Shown: piece by piece, positions 7,401 to 15,425 of the stretch
Numbering within the stretch: the stretch's first letter is position 1
How the letters are laid out: every line of letters starts with the position of its first letter
Assembly: GCF_000308595.1 (NCBI RefSeq)
Contig: NZ_BAGA01000058.1
Span: forward strand, 113,752-177,751
Reading direction: 5' to 3'
DNA from: Nocardia higoensis NBRC 100133
Lineage (GTDB): Bacteria; Actinomycetota; Actinomycetes; Mycobacteriales; Mycobacteriaceae
Length of the DNA: 64,000 nucleotides
The notes under the pieces: generated by a model
Told to the model about the DNA's origin: nothing
The model's input: only the letters and a program-made list of their open reading frames with translations
The model's database searches: none
Translations under genes and position numbers: made by a program

Positions 7401-9934
7401 GCGGTGGGCGGGACCACGCCGGAGACCGGGCCGGCGGGCGGCGCCGGGGTTACCGGGGTTGCGGAGGTGGCCGCGGGTGTCGCTGCGGCCGGTGGGGATG
7501 CGAGGGTGGACCCGGGCGTCGCAGCCGCCGTCGTGGTGTCGGTGGACTGAGGCTGCCGGTCGGCGGGCTGCTGGACGGTCGGGGGGCCCGCCGGGGTCGA
7601 TGGCGTGCCGGTGCTGGCCGGTGGTGTCGTGCCGGGGGACGTTGTGCCGGGCGAGGCGGGGGTCGACGTGGTGCCGGGAGAGGTGGGGGTCGAGGTCGTG
7701 CCGGGCGAGGTGGTCGAGGACTGGTCGTTCGCCGGGGTGGCTGTGGTGGTTCCGGGGTTGCTCGGAGTCGTCGGATTCGGCTCTGTAGCAGTGGAATCCG
7801 CTGGCGTCGGCTGCGCGGGATCCGATGCGGTGGGGTTGGATCCGGCGGGGGTCGCGTCCGCGGGGCCGGAGTCCGCGGAGGTGGCCGGTGGTGTGTCGAC
7901 CGGCGGCAGGTCCAGGGAGGACGGGTTCGGGGTCGACGGTGTGGTCGGCGTCGGCTGTCCGGACTGGTCGTCGGCGGGCGCGCTCGCGGGTGACGCCGGG
8001 GTGCCGGGGTTGCTCGGCGTCGACGGGCCGGTGTCGGCCGGTGAAGACGGGGTGGTGTCGGCCGGTGAAGACGGGGTGGTGTCGGCCGGTGAAGACGGGG
8101 TGGTGTCGGCCGGTGAAGACGGGGTGGTGTCGGCCGGTGAAGACGGGGTGGTGTCGGCCGGTGAAGACGGAGTGGTGTTGGTCGGTGAAGACGGGGTGGT
8201 GCCGCTCGGGCTGGACGGAGACGAGTCGCTAGGACTCGCGGGGGCCGGACTGTTGTGCGCTGCCGGTGTTTCGGTGCCTGTCGGCTGACTCGGCGAGGCC
8301 GGGCTACCCGGCGAACCGGGGGCGTCGGTGTTCGTCGGATTGCTCTGTGGCGCCGAAGTGTCAGCGTTGGTAGGCGCTTCGGTGGCGGAAGGACCTGCCG
8401 GTGCGGACGGTGTCGAGGGCGTGCTCGGGCCGGCGTCGCCGGGAGTGCTCGGAGCAGAGGAGCTGTCGGCGGGCGCGGACGGAGTGCCGGCCGGGGCCGT
8501 GGGCGTGCTGGGGGAGCTGTCGTCGGGACTGCTCGGCGCGGACGGCTCGCCGGGCGAGCTGTTCGAAGCGGGAGAGCTGGGCTGACCAGGACCGGAATCG
8601 CTGGGTGCGCCGGAATCCGGCGTGCTCGAGCCGGGGTTCTGTGAACTCGGGGTGCGCTCGCCCGGTGTTGCGGAGTCCGTGGCGTTGTCGCCGGGGGCGT
8701 TCGTGTCGGAGCTGGAGTTCGGGCTCGGTGCGCCCGCCGGTTGGGTTCGGCTGTCGCCGGGCGCCGATGGCGTGCCGGTGTCGTTCGACGGTGCCTCGGA
8801 GGAGGGTGTGTTCGATGCCGGTGTGGTGGAGCCGGGATCTCCGGTGTCGCCGGGGGAACTCGGTGTGTCCTGTCCGGGGGAATCGGGGCTGTCGGGGTTC
8901 GAGCTTCCCGGGTCTCCGCTCGTACCCGCGGGATTGGTGGGGGTGTCGGTTCCGTTGGGGAGGTTGCCGAGGTCGGGGACGTCGGGTGCCGGGCCGTTGT
9001 TGCTGTTGTGGCTGCCGGATTCGGCGGCGTTCTGTATGCCGCCGAATCCGGCGCTGGTGAAGGTGTCGGTGCCGATGTCGAGTTTGAATTCTTCGCCGGT
9101 GACCATCGAGTTCAGTCCGGTGGCTGCGACCTGGGCGGAGAGGTCGGCGGCGAGTTCGGTGCCGGTGCCGGTGACGGCGTTGGTGACGAACTTCGACACC
9201 GGTTTGGTCGCGAGGTCGCCGAGTTCGTTGAGTGGTCCGCCGAGCCCGCCGCCGACGAGGCCGCCGACCGCGCCGCCGGAGGTGGCCAGTCCGAGGTCGT
9301 ACCAGCCGAAGTCGTCCATCGAGCGGTCGCCTTTGGCGACTTGGATGACGCGGGCGGCGGCGTCGATGCCGCCTTCTTCGAGGGCTTCGAAGAAGGCGCC
9401 TTTCAATGCCATCCGGGCGAGGGCTTTGGCGGCGCCGCGGGTGAGCATGCGGGTGATGAGTTGTCGGATGGCGACGCGGACGGCGACTTGGGCGGCCACC
9501 CGTGCGGCGACTCCGGCGGCGGCGCCGACTCCGGTCCAGGAGGTGGCGATCGCGGCGCCGATTTCGACGGCGGCGACGATCATGGTGCCGATGATGACGA
9601 GTTTGGTGTGTTCGATGTCGTTGGCGCCGTCTTCGAGGATTTCGGCTTGTTTCTCGCACCATTTGCGGATGGCGGTGAAGGCGGCTTGGTCGCCGGAGAG
9701 CAGTTTGTCGCGGTAGACGGTGATGGCGTCGTGGGTTTCGCCGGCCGAGAGGGCGGTGAGGGCGGCGTTGAGGGCGGTTGCGGCGGCGTCGTCGACGGTG
9801 TCGAGGGCGTTGGCCATGGCGGTCCAGCCGTCGGCGAGGCGGCGCATGGCGGTTTCGTCGCCTTCGGGCCAGTCACCGGCGCCGAGGATGTATTTCGCGA
9901 CCCATTGCAGCGATTCGGGGATCTCGATGCCCAT
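4442..9934 (-). CDS. Giant T7SS polymorphic toxin with Endonuclease_NS_2-like C-terminus
   Basis: The protein has 1830 residues. Residues 1-110 form a WXG100-like helical domain (MGIEIPESLQWVAKYILG), and residues 112-150 are hydrophobic. Residues 317-975 are an extreme Pro/Ser/Thr-rich linker that includes tandem octapeptides. Around residue 1246 is IRLIGCDASTNGFAQQLAQE with DVLAPTHAAW after it. This recalls the C80/caspase-like processing domains found in large toxins, but the catalytic pair is not proven. The tip (about 1665-1830) reads GGHLIPFEAGG, then SWRRMESDQAAIGRAAGTG, matching the DNA/RNA non-specific endonuclease (NS_2) pattern with its conserved His. The N-terminal WXG-like domain implies export by an ESX/type VII secretion system, and the tip implies nuclease attack on competitor cells. 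A YezG-like immunity gene overlaps its 3' end. A GTAGGGG sequence lies 12 bases before the start. Confidence 0.85.
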   Translation of the reverse strand: MGIEIPESLQWVAKYILGAGDWPEGDETAMRRLADGWTAMANALDTVDDAAATALNAALTALSAGETHDAITVYRDKLLSGDQAAFTAIRKWCEKQAEILEDGANDIEHTKLVIIGTMIVAAVEIGAAIATSWTGVGAAAGVAARVAAQVAVRVAIRQLITRMLTRGAAKALARMALKGAFFEALEEGGIDAAARVIQVAKGDRSMDDFGWYDLGLATSGGAVGGLVGGGLGGPLNELGDLATKPVSKFVTNAVTGTGTELAADLSAQVAATGLNSMVTGEEFKLDIGTDTFTSAGFGGIQNAAESGSHNSNNGPAPDVPDLGNLPNGTDTPTNPAGTSGDPGSSNPDSPDSPGQDTPSSPGDTGDPGSTTPASNTPSSEAPSNDTGTPSAPGDSRTQPAGAPSPNSSSDTNAPGDNATDSATPGERTPSSQNPGSSTPDSGAPSDSGPGQPSSPASNSSPGEPSAPSSPDDSSPSTPTAPAGTPSAPADSSSAPSTPGDAGPSTPSTPSAPAGPSATEAPTNADTSAPQSNPTNTDAPGSPGSPASPSQPTGTETPAAHNSPAPASPSDSSPSSPSGTTPSSPTNTTPSSPADTTPSSPADTTPSSPADTTPSSPADTTPSSPADTTPSSPADTGPSTPSNPGTPASPASAPADDQSGQPTPTTPSTPNPSSLDLPPVDTPPATSADSGPADATPAGSNPTASDPAQPTPADSTATEPNPTTPSNPGTTTATPANDQSSTTSPGTTSTPTSPGTTSTPASPGTTSPGTTPPASTGTPSTPAGPPTVQQPADRQPQSTDTTTAAATPGSTLASPPAAATPAATSATPVTPAPPAGPVSGVVPPTAAPTAAAPSAPTAASPSTPNTAQPSPPPRTPAPQAPQGPPAQPIPRLADSTTPTTPPPPISSRPDVPTGNTSPTPATPTNPTANPSVPIDIPTPQNGTPNPTTPATQPNTPPSQRPATHPTTGSPLTPLDIDNANRARHARESLRPIAPAQTLRVTPPTGRPYLTANYPHALVQPVQVVRVTTAVTPSPNTPPATVRTVTESTQLATDLTFNQGNQFPTGDWLMVDIVPTTDPTTADLTIDAATNPTLTDIANTIRTHLGLPPRANPALTPTDVVRIGSDIDRANLARDTHPTWADQHTPSTPDTDVDPTPTVDTDTPIDLDAIHNQHAEHTPAGISHHRGDPTMGDLPHRVPPDPNHFTADTHITPDGMARIGNHTLTPQQYAELLRRSGWDGVTPIRLIGCDASTNGFAQQLAQELGVDVLAPTHAAWTDTNGNIFSSTPVTNPDGTRNPRIPPDGQWQTHHPNGTTTPTGPDANPPGTRTSGNIDSESSVDRARPVPPRSDSAERNPSPQQSADWNPPANPDGSPLPVVPRTIPVGHRVMDLSGTPQLEPNSAMVFTDSSGRLIGTFYTDDQRRITHADLVAVNSGHGRSASSIGTAAPDIARPEPGVTYRVIGPWLAAPGHPQVTAEHTYAGHQAAPQQPAQADTQADQPATQQPERVPTQRFHEFQGGPVAPAVDWNPPGDSDGMYHNAPPIRDYDPSPGADGPFSLTGPREPHTRYDVYDTEGHWHGTFYTDADGHFSHIQTWSGNQRHGFNPELGTGETWDAGLRVPAPNTTFAVGPRHLSALGLDPQQPRQMFRTDEHGDTIAASGLPSYSPPGTRAEDHFGPRRGLGGSTDLQTDVGNIAGGGRDRHGTYIPGEYDPSGHPNNPELYRFAGGHLIPFEAGGPGERINHVPQWAYENSGWRLDERPTSDSWRRMESDQAAIGRAAGTGIDRIDVFAERLTPDIVTPDLLHVRYVVTRPSAQNGTDEKVIDVRSFRNVP
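8031..8198 (-). repeat. 24-bp tandem repeat coding for TPSSPADT
   Basis: Seven consecutive 24-bp units are present at 8031, 8055, 8079, 8103, 8127, 8151 and 8175. The first five are identical, the sixth has one substitution and the seventh three. Each encodes the octapeptide TPSSPADT (degenerate in the seventh) inside the toxin linker. The unit length keeps the frame, so copy number can change by slippage without breaking the toxin. Confidence 0.95.
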
Positions 9935-10319
9935 GCGCGGCGGCCCCTACGTCCCGAGCGAGGTCTCGCACGGCACGCTGTGTGCTGACGCCACTGTCCA
10001 AAGCCGCTCGGCCACTCTGCATCCCGCCACTGAAGAAGAAACTGACGAGAGGTTGGACGCAGGCGGAAGGCAGGAGGGTTCCCCGTGTGCCATAGATCGC
10101 AAATGTGGATGCAGAGCTATAGGTCTGCGGCTCTCGGTCAGGTGATGCCTCAGCGCTGAACGAATCGGTTGCCCTGCATGGTCAGCGGCTGACCCGTGGC
10201 AGCAGCGTCAGATCCGCACGGCTGCGAGTGGGGGGCGCCGTCCGGGTCCGGAGCCGCTCCCACAGCGAATGTCGCTTCGGCAGGTGCCGCACCCGATGCG
10301 GATGGGATCGGGCGAGCGG
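9935..10319. promoter_or_regulatory. Intergenic region upstream of the toxin gene
   Basis: These 385 bases separate the end of the lipoprotein gene (10320) from the toxin start (9934). Overlapping open frames exist on both strands but have no recognisable protein pattern. It presumably holds a promoter for the toxin-immunity pair. No clear -10/-35 pair or hairpin could be assigned. Confidence 0.3.
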
Positions 10320-10850
10320 TCAGCCCGTGAACAAGGGCAGCAGTGGTTCCGCGATGCGCTGCAACTCGTCGCAAGGCGCGGCGTCGGACCCCGGCCCACC
10401 CGGCACGATCCGCGTCCACATGAGCACGACTTGCGACTCCAGATCGACAGCCGCGTAGCAGCGTTCGGCCGTGTCGGGATCCAGGGCGTCGGCGATGGTG
10501 GTGGCCTCGCTGCCGGCAACGGTCGTCGACCCCGTGGCGGAGTAGTCCCGGTACCGATCCTGCGTGAGCATCGCATCGGTCGACTCCGCACCGACATATA
10601 CGGCGAAATCCACCGCGCCGCCTGCTACCCGCCAGATGCAGCCCTTCCAGTCGCTGAACTCGACGCCGACGGTCCCGGACTGATAGGGCGGCGAAGTCAA
10701 GCCCGCACTTGTCAGCTCCGTGTCCGGAACGGCGCAGGGGTCCGCCCGCACGATGGCAGGATCTATCACCGGCTCGCTGGAATCGGTGCCGCAGGCCGCG
10801 ACGGTCGACGCCAGGGCAGCAGCCGCGACGAGTGTCCGAATCTTGTTCAT
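10320..10850 (-). CDS. DUF3558-like lipoprotein
   Basis: The protein has 176 residues, starting with ATG at 10850 (MNKIRTLVAAAALASTVAACG). It has a classic signal peptide with lipobox VAAC, so it is expected to be a lipid-anchored, cell-envelope protein. The mature part has paired cysteines (DPCAVPD, WKGCIW, ERCYAA, APCDEL) and the layout of DUF3558 lipoproteins common next to T7SS genes in Nocardia and Mycobacterium. Its start overlaps the previous stop as ATGA, so it is translated from the same transcript as the T7SS-like genes upstream. The function of the family is not established. Confidence 0.8.
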   Translation of the reverse strand: MNKIRTLVAAAALASTVAACGTDSSEPVIDPAIVRADPCAVPDTELTSAGLTSPPYQSGTVGVEFSDWKGCIWRVAGGAVDFAVYVGAESTDAMLTQDRYRDYSATGSTTVAGSEATTIADALDPDTAERCYAAVDLESQVVLMWTRIVPGGPGSDAAPCDELQRIAEPLLPLFTG

Positions 10851-11314
10851 ACCAACCACGACCTCTGCGTAGGGTAGTCCTCGTAATCGTCGGGCCAATC
10901 GCTCGGCCCGACCACCCCGGACTGCTGTATCCGATACTCCGACTGCGCCGGCGGTGCAGTCGGAGTCGTCCATACCCACGTGTAGCGGGGAGATGTCTTC
11001 AATTCCGCCACTTCTGGTGGAACCGGGCGCGCGCTGGTTTCGATCTCCGACCATGTGCATTCGCCTCGATCTACGCGCGCTGCGAACGCTTTCAGCTCCA
11101 TGGAAGCGATCGGCATGGCGGCAAGGCGCCGCATCAACTCGTCGGTCACCAGGCTGGGTTCGGCCTGTAGCTCGTCAAGGTTCGTACGCTCGACCCGCAG
11201 ACCGACGGTCTCCAGATCCGCCACAGCGGAGAGGACTCGGCGAGCCATCGCCTCGACATGCGGGTCCAGGTATGGATCGGAAATGGACTTTCGCGTGGTC
11301 ACCCATTCTCCCAT
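10847..11314 (-). CDS. Small T7SS-locus protein of unknown function
   Basis: The protein has 155 residues. The ATG at 11314 (MGEWVTTRKSISDPYLDPHV) was chosen because it lies 16 bases inside the end of the upstream gene; the longer frame upstream has non-coding composition. There is no signal peptide or membrane segment. It is acidic, with helical text in residues 18-80 (EAMARRVLSAVADLETVG) and a Trp/Pro-rich second half (YTWVWTTPTAPPAQ). It overlaps both neighbours, so it is a genuine operon member. I do not recognise its family; chaperone or substrate-partner roles are only guesses from context. Confidence 0.7.
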   Translation of the reverse strand: MGEWVTTRKSISDPYLDPHVEAMARRVLSAVADLETVGLRVERTNLDELQAEPSLVTDELMRRLAAMPIASMELKAFAARVDRGECTWSEIETSARPVPPEVAELKTSPRYTWVWTTPTAPPAQSEYRIQQSGVVGPSDWPDDYEDYPTQRSWLV

Positions 11315-12534
11315 GGTTGAGCGCCGCTGCCGACTTCGAAGGCTTCTTTGGGCCGCTCCCGCGTGTCGTTCACATCGGCTATCTTTCTCACATCGTTCGC
11401 CTGCGCCGCCTTGGCGGCGGCATCCTCCACCCGGCTCGTGAAGGGTTCGAGCTTCTCCTCGACCCACCCCTGCGCGGTGACGAACGGGTCGGCGATGAAT
11501 TCCAGGAACTCCATCACCCGATTCCTGAGATCCGTGATCTTTTCGACTATTCCGGTAGCGAGGTCGACGACCTCCCAGATCGTCTTCGCCAGGTTGAAGA
11601 TCTCGACGGCGGTGCCGATGCCTGGGATCTTCTTCACCAACTGCTTGAAGACTGCCTTCGTGCTACGGAAGTCGACGAAAGAAGCCACGAAATCACGTAG
11701 CAGCTCGCACACACGCCGCACACCGTTCCTGATCTCGTTGGCAACCTCGGTGAGGATGTCCGAGATGATGCGCCCGACGGGACCTTCCCACTTCAACGCC
11801 TCGCTCTGGCGGCGTGCCCAGTCCTCGAATGAGATCGCGGCCTTGCCGTCCCAGTGGGGGCCGAGCTGTCCGAGGGCGGCTTCGAGATCGTTCCCGCTCT
11901 GCTCCATGGCGTTACCCGCCACCTTGTAGCACTCCCCGATCCGGCGCAGCTCGTTCCAGTTCGCGGTGATGGGGGTGAGCGCTTTCTCGAGTACGTTGAC
12001 CTCGTTACCCGCCATACGGGTGACGTTCTTGATCGCTTCGTTCACGTCGCCCACCGCGCCGCTGGCCTCGGCGATCAGATCGGCAATTTCCGGAGGTGCC
12101 GCGGAAGGCGGATCCAGGTTCGGTGCGGCAACATTCAGCGCTACCGGGGCGGGGTAGTCGGCGACCAGGCCGAGGTTCTCACGGTTGGGGTCGACATCGA
12201 CCGGCTGTCCGGTGACCAGATCGGTCGTCGCACGATTCAACGCTTCGTAGGACTGTCGGTCCTGCTCGTGGTAGAGCCACGCGGCGCGGTTGAGTTCGTC
12301 GCCGGTGTTCTTCGTGACATCGGAGATGTTGCGAAATCTGTCACGGGTCCGATCGGCCGCGATCCGGAACGGAGTGGTGAGTGGATCCAGGATGGCGCCA
12401 CCGAATCCCTCCGGTGCCACCGGGCAATGCTGATCGACAAAGCTCGCGATGTCGCCGGTATTGCTTCCGATGTTTTCCGTCGCGACTCCCATGCCTGCGA
12501 TCCAGCTGGGATCTGCCTTGAACAGGTCGGTCAT
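11299..12534 (-). CDS. WXG-type T7SS substrate, 411 aa
   Basis: Residues 1-120 form an EspC/WXG-like helical region beginning MTDLFKADPSWIAGMG. A second helical hairpin contains a WDG turn (LGPHWDGKAAISFEDW, about residue 225). The middle (VVDLATGIVEKITDLRNRV and flanks) is amphipathic and could be membrane-active. No enzymatic tip is visible, so this is more likely a structural or carrier T7SS substrate than a toxin. The gene lies 19 bases after the membrane protein gene at 12554-13366 and overlaps the next gene, making a four-gene operon with the small protein and the lipoprotein. Confidence 0.75.
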   Translation of the reverse strand: MTDLFKADPSWIAGMGVATENIGSNTGDIASFVDQHCPVAPEGFGGAILDPLTTPFRIAADRTRDRFRNISDVTKNTGDELNRAAWLYHEQDRQSYEALNRATTDLVTGQPVDVDPNRENLGLVADYPAPVALNVAAPNLDPPSAAPPEIADLIAEASGAVGDVNEAIKNVTRMAGNEVNVLEKALTPITANWNELRRIGECYKVAGNAMEQSGNDLEAALGQLGPHWDGKAAISFEDWARRQSEALKWEGPVGRIISDILTEVANEIRNGVRRVCELLRDFVASFVDFRSTKAVFKQLVKKIPGIGTAVEIFNLAKTIWEVVDLATGIVEKITDLRNRVMEFLEFIADPFVTAQGWVEEKLEPFTSRVEDAAAKAAQANDVRKIADVNDTRERPKEAFEVGSGAQPWENG

Positions 12535-12553
12535 GGCGTGTGTCCTCGAGTTT

Positions 12554-13366
12554 CTATGAAGATTGCCTCAGAGACTGAATGATTTCTTCGACGGCTTCGT
12601 CGGTCAGCGAATCCGGATGCCCGGTTCGGTATTCGACGACCAGGACCGTCACTTCCGCGGATATGGACGATTCGACTGCAAGGACGTCGAGTCGCGCCGT
12701 ATCGGGCACACATGCCGGTGTGCCCGGAATATCGCGAACTTCAGCCTTGTAGCGCACGGCCGCCATGCCACTGATACTCATGTGGTGCGGACCGGACCGA
12801 TCGACTCGGGGGAGTTCTCCCGGGCCGTTTCCGAACATCTTCTCGGCGGTGGATGCGATCTCGGCTGCGGCATCCTCGGGGGTTGTGCCGTTTCTACCCG
12901 TCACCCCGACCATCGCAAGCGATTCGGAATCTTCTTCGGCGCAATAGCCGTAGTTGTAGTCGCTGACCGCGCCGATACCCAGGATCAATCCCTCGTCGTC
13001 GTTCCAGCCGGCCACGGCGGAGTTGGACGCCCGCCATTCCGGCGTGTTGGGGACGGAATAAGTGATGCCGTACCTGGTGGGGACCGGTTGATCAGTATCG
13101 GCCGACACCACGGGCATCGGTGGCGGAAACTCCATCGTCGGAAACCCCTGCGGCAACGGTGCCTGGGGTTTCGCTCGGGGGAGAGAAGGCATCGTCCAGG
13201 CCGCGGTCGCGTCGGAGGAGGATTTGTCGACAGTGCGTCCACCGTCGAACCACGCCACCCCATACATTAAAATGCCCACACCCACGAGGAGAACCCCGAT
13301 TTTGGCGAGTTGCGCAAGAAGATTCGATCGGCGGAGGAGCGAAATAACGCGGTCGATCGGCATCAC
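12554..13366 (-). CDS. Membrane-anchored extracytoplasmic protein, T7SS locus
   Basis: The protein has 270 residues. After a basic N-terminus a single transmembrane helix (residues 19-39, LAKIGVLLVGVGILMYGVAW) is followed by a Pro-rich tether and a soluble domain of about 180 residues outside the membrane. That domain has two cysteines about 70 residues apart (NYGYCAEE, GTPACVPD) that could form a disulfide, and it ends EEIIQSLRQ. It is the first gene of the minus-strand operon. ATG codons at 13366 and 13363 are both possible. The topology resembles small T7SS-associated membrane proteins, but no named family was recognised. Confidence 0.7.
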   Translation of the reverse strand: MMPIDRVISLLRRSNLLAQLAKIGVLLVGVGILMYGVAWFDGGRTVDKSSSDATAAWTMPSLPRAKPQAPLPQGFPTMEFPPPMPVVSADTDQPVPTRYGITYSVPNTPEWRASNSAVAGWNDDEGLILGIGAVSDYNYGYCAEEDSESLAMVGVTGRNGTTPEDAAAEIASTAEKMFGNGPGELPRVDRSGPHHMSISGMAAVRYKAEVRDIPGTPACVPDTARLDVLAVESSISAEVTVLVVEYRTGHPDSLTDEAVEEIIQSLRQSS

Positions 13367-13845
13367 AGAGTTACCGCACGACCGAAGGGCTCATCTAGAT
13401 CTCCGACCGCAACTCCGGCTGGGCAGCGAAGAAAATTCATCGAATCCCCCGTTTTTCATCCATGGCCCGGTCGGTCGAAGAGTTTGGTCGGTCGGTCGCG
13501 GCATGTCAAGCCGGCTGAAAATCATCGCCCAGTGCTCGAACCTCGTCGACGGCAACCTCGAGGTGGGCATCGTGAAACTCGACGAAGCCCACAGCATCCC
13601 CGGAATCGACGTCGCGAACAACAACTATCAGGTCGCCCTCGCCTGCTCGCAGGGGCAAGCCGCTTTCGAGGGCACGATCGCTGATACCTCGAACGGGACT
13701 GCCGCCAGATCTCTCGTCGTGTGTACGTCGTCTTCGAGCACACCGCGGTCTTCCCGAAGCCGGGACTCCGAGGCCGTCGACTGGGGACCCCGGCCTCTGC
13801 GTAGCGTCCTATATCGTGGACGGGCTGTCGGAAACAGGGAGGGAC
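13367..13845. other. Divergent intergenic region with a possible gene fragment
   Basis: These 479 bases separate the minus-strand T7SS operon from the plus-strand lipoprotein. Bases 13503 to about 13715 (+) read as a GC3-rich frame beginning MSSRLKIIAQCSNL and containing VANNNYQVALACSQGQAAFE. It then loses coding character and runs into the next gene in another frame. This looks like a truncated coding remnant rather than a working gene. Promoters for both flanking units should lie here but were not resolved. Confidence 0.4.
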
Positions 13846-14391
13846 ATGCGCGCCATCAATGCCGCACGCACTGTGATCGCGGGGGTAGCCGTTCTCGGGC
13901 TGGTCACCGGGTGCTCGGACATCGGTCTCGGTGGGTCCGAGGCGGGGACGCCAACCGCGGCGACGCCGGAGATGGACAACCTGCTCGATCCTTGTACCGA
14001 TATCCCTGACGAGTGGCTCATCGAGACCGGTCTCGACCCGTCGACCGAGCAGAACATCGTCAACCCGGACAAGATCTCGTCCTGGCGGATCTGTGGCTGG
14101 GAACCCTCGACGCACACCTATCGGATGGACGTGCTGTCGACCAGTCGCACCATCGAGGAAGCCCGCGCCAACCCAACGGTGGTAACCCTACGTGAAATCA
14201 CCATCGGCGACCGACACGGAGTCGTGAATAAGAACGACCTCGAGACCGGCAGGATCTGTTACGTCAATCTGCCCGCAGAGCAGGGCATGTTTGTGATCGG
14301 TGTCGGTTGGTACGGGAGTCGGACGGCGGAAGACGGATGCGACCAGGCGGTCAAGCACGCCACCGACCTCGAGCCTCACCTACCGAATTAG
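13846..14391 (+). CDS. DUF3558-like lipoprotein
   Basis: The protein has 181 residues and starts with ATG at 13846 behind GGGAGGGAC. The signal peptide ends in a lipobox (GLVTGCSDIG), so it is expected to be lipid-anchored outside the membrane. The mature part has the DUF3558 cysteine layout (LDPCTDIP, WRICGWEP, GRICYVNL, EDGCDQAV). It is the second such lipoprotein here, after the gene at 10320-10850, and the two flank the T7SS promoter region in opposite orientation. No substrate or partner can be deduced. Confidence 0.8.
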   Translation: MRAINAARTVIAGVAVLGLVTGCSDIGLGGSEAGTPTAATPEMDNLLDPCTDIPDEWLIETGLDPSTEQNIVNPDKISSWRICGWEPSTHTYRMDVLSTSRTIEEARANPTVVTLREITIGDRHGVVNKNDLETGRICYVNLPAEQGMFVIGVGWYGSRTAEDGCDQAVKHATDLEPHLPN

Positions 14392-14412
14392 CTGAAATTG
14401 CTGGGGGACAAC

Positions 14413-14817
14413 ATGACTGACAACACAGAAGCACAGCTGAAGACCTGGCAGACCTTCAAAGAGCAGGGCATCAACGGCCAGTTCAAATTGGAGACCGCAG
14501 TCGGCGAGGCCTTGGTCGGCCACTGTGATGCTTTTTTGCTGGAGCTGGAGCGCATGAGAGGTAATGTCGAGAATATCCGGTTGCTCGCCGGGTACGGCGG
14601 TTTACCCTCCGCAATCGATCTGAAAACGAAGTTCGAGCAGAAGGCCGTGGGTGGTGGGACGCATGATCCCAATGACAACGCCCTCGCCCGCATCGACCAG
14701 CACATCGAGATCGTCACCACGATGCGCGATGCGTACAAGGCCGCGATCGGCAAACTCGAGGCAGTCGACCAGGAGACCGGCCAGACTGTGACGAACCAGG
14801 GCGACCAGATCAATTGA
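14413..14817 (+). CDS. Small helical protein, possible T7SS-associated
   Basis: The protein has 134 residues and starts at ATG 14413 (MTDNTEAQLKTWQTFKEQG) after GGGGGACAAC. It is hydrophilic and almost entirely helical, with no signal peptide, in two helical blocks separated by a Gly-rich linker (AVGGGTHDPNDN). This resembles WXG100-like hairpin partners but lacks a clear WXG motif. It lies 21 bases after the lipoprotein and is probably co-transcribed with it. The 3' end overlaps the convergent gene at 14810 by 8 bases. Family not recognised. Confidence 0.65.
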   Translation: MTDNTEAQLKTWQTFKEQGINGQFKLETAVGEALVGHCDAFLLELERMRGNVENIRLLAGYGGLPSAIDLKTKFEQKAVGGGTHDPNDNALARIDQHIEIVTTMRDAYKAAIGKLEAVDQETGQTVTNQGDQIN

Positions 14818-15100
14818 GCGCCTGTCGTCGACCAGGCTGTTCTTCGCTCGGCCGCCACCGCGTCAACACCGCACACCCCACCGCGAACTCCTCGACATCG
14901 CGAATAGCCCGCCCCGCAACGAGGTCCAGCTCGAACGAGCTCCCACCGCCCCCGGTCATCGCCGCGATCATCTGCCGCGCGGTGGCCCGGATCGCGGCCT
15001 TGTCACCGGTCACCGTCCACCGGTCCACGGCCGGCACGTGGATGAGCCACTGCGGCCCGCAGCAGTGCACTTTGACGTAGTACTGGCGCACGTCGTTCAC
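14810..15100 (-). CDS. Small conserved-looking protein, 96 aa
   Basis: The protein is MNDVRQYYVKVHCCGPQWLI onwards, with alternating beta/alpha text (WLIHVPAVDRWTVTGDK, then an Ala-rich helix AAIRATARQMIAAM). This shape resembles HicB-like or other small alpha/beta proteins found next to XRE/DUF397 genes in actinomycetes. Codon use is coding-like. It lies 31 bases downstream of the next minus-strand gene, so the two probably share a transcript. Function unknown. Confidence 0.5.
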   Translation of the reverse strand: MNDVRQYYVKVHCCGPQWLIHVPAVDRWTVTGDKAAIRATARQMIAAMTGGGGSSFELDLVAGRAIRDVEEFAVGCAVLTRWRPSEEQPGRRQALN

Positions 15101-15131
15101 GATCTCCTCGCTCGGGTGGGCCGGTGCCGGG

Positions 15132-15329
15132 TCATTCGGCCCATGACAGGGCTTCGGTGAGGGTCACCGGAGGCGGGGGAGGTGTCGGCACCCCGCCCCC
15201 GGGACGTTCGGGTGTGTCGGCCCACCGCCGCAGCGCGCGGGCGTAGCGCTCGAGCACGGGCAGCGGCACGGCCTTGTACGGGGCGCGTGGCCGGGGGAAC
15301 GGAACCCGGTGCGGTAGTGCGTTGGTCAT
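15132..15329 (-). CDS. Small basic protein, 65 aa
   Basis: The frame starts MTNALPHRVPFPRPRAPYKA and contains a short helix LPVLERYARALRRWAD, then a Pro-rich tail. It is arginine-rich and cytoplasmic. It sits divergently from the XRE regulator at 15581, a position often taken by small partner genes in actinomycete XRE/DUF397 loci. Evidence is limited to context, an AGGACAC sequence before the ATG, and coding-like composition. Confidence 0.45.
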   Translation of the reverse strand: MTNALPHRVPFPRPRAPYKAVPLPVLERYARALRRWADTPERPGGGVPTPPPPPVTLTEALSWAE

Positions 15330-15425
15330 GTGTCCTCCCGCTGGTCGAGTGGCGGCGAACGGGGAGTCTCGCCGCGCCGATCACCCGCTCAGTGGAGCAC
15401 CGGACGCGGGCGGTGTGAACATTCC

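Noticed and set aside
8031..8198. Tandem repeat considered as a CRISPR-like array
   Set aside because: The units are contiguous with no spacers and encode an in-frame octapeptide.
5697..9988. Long plus-strand Gly/Val/Arg-rich frames opposite the toxin gene
   Set aside because: They mirror the Pro/Ser/Thr linker and third-position G/C bias of the real minus-strand gene. They have no motif and no ribosome sites.
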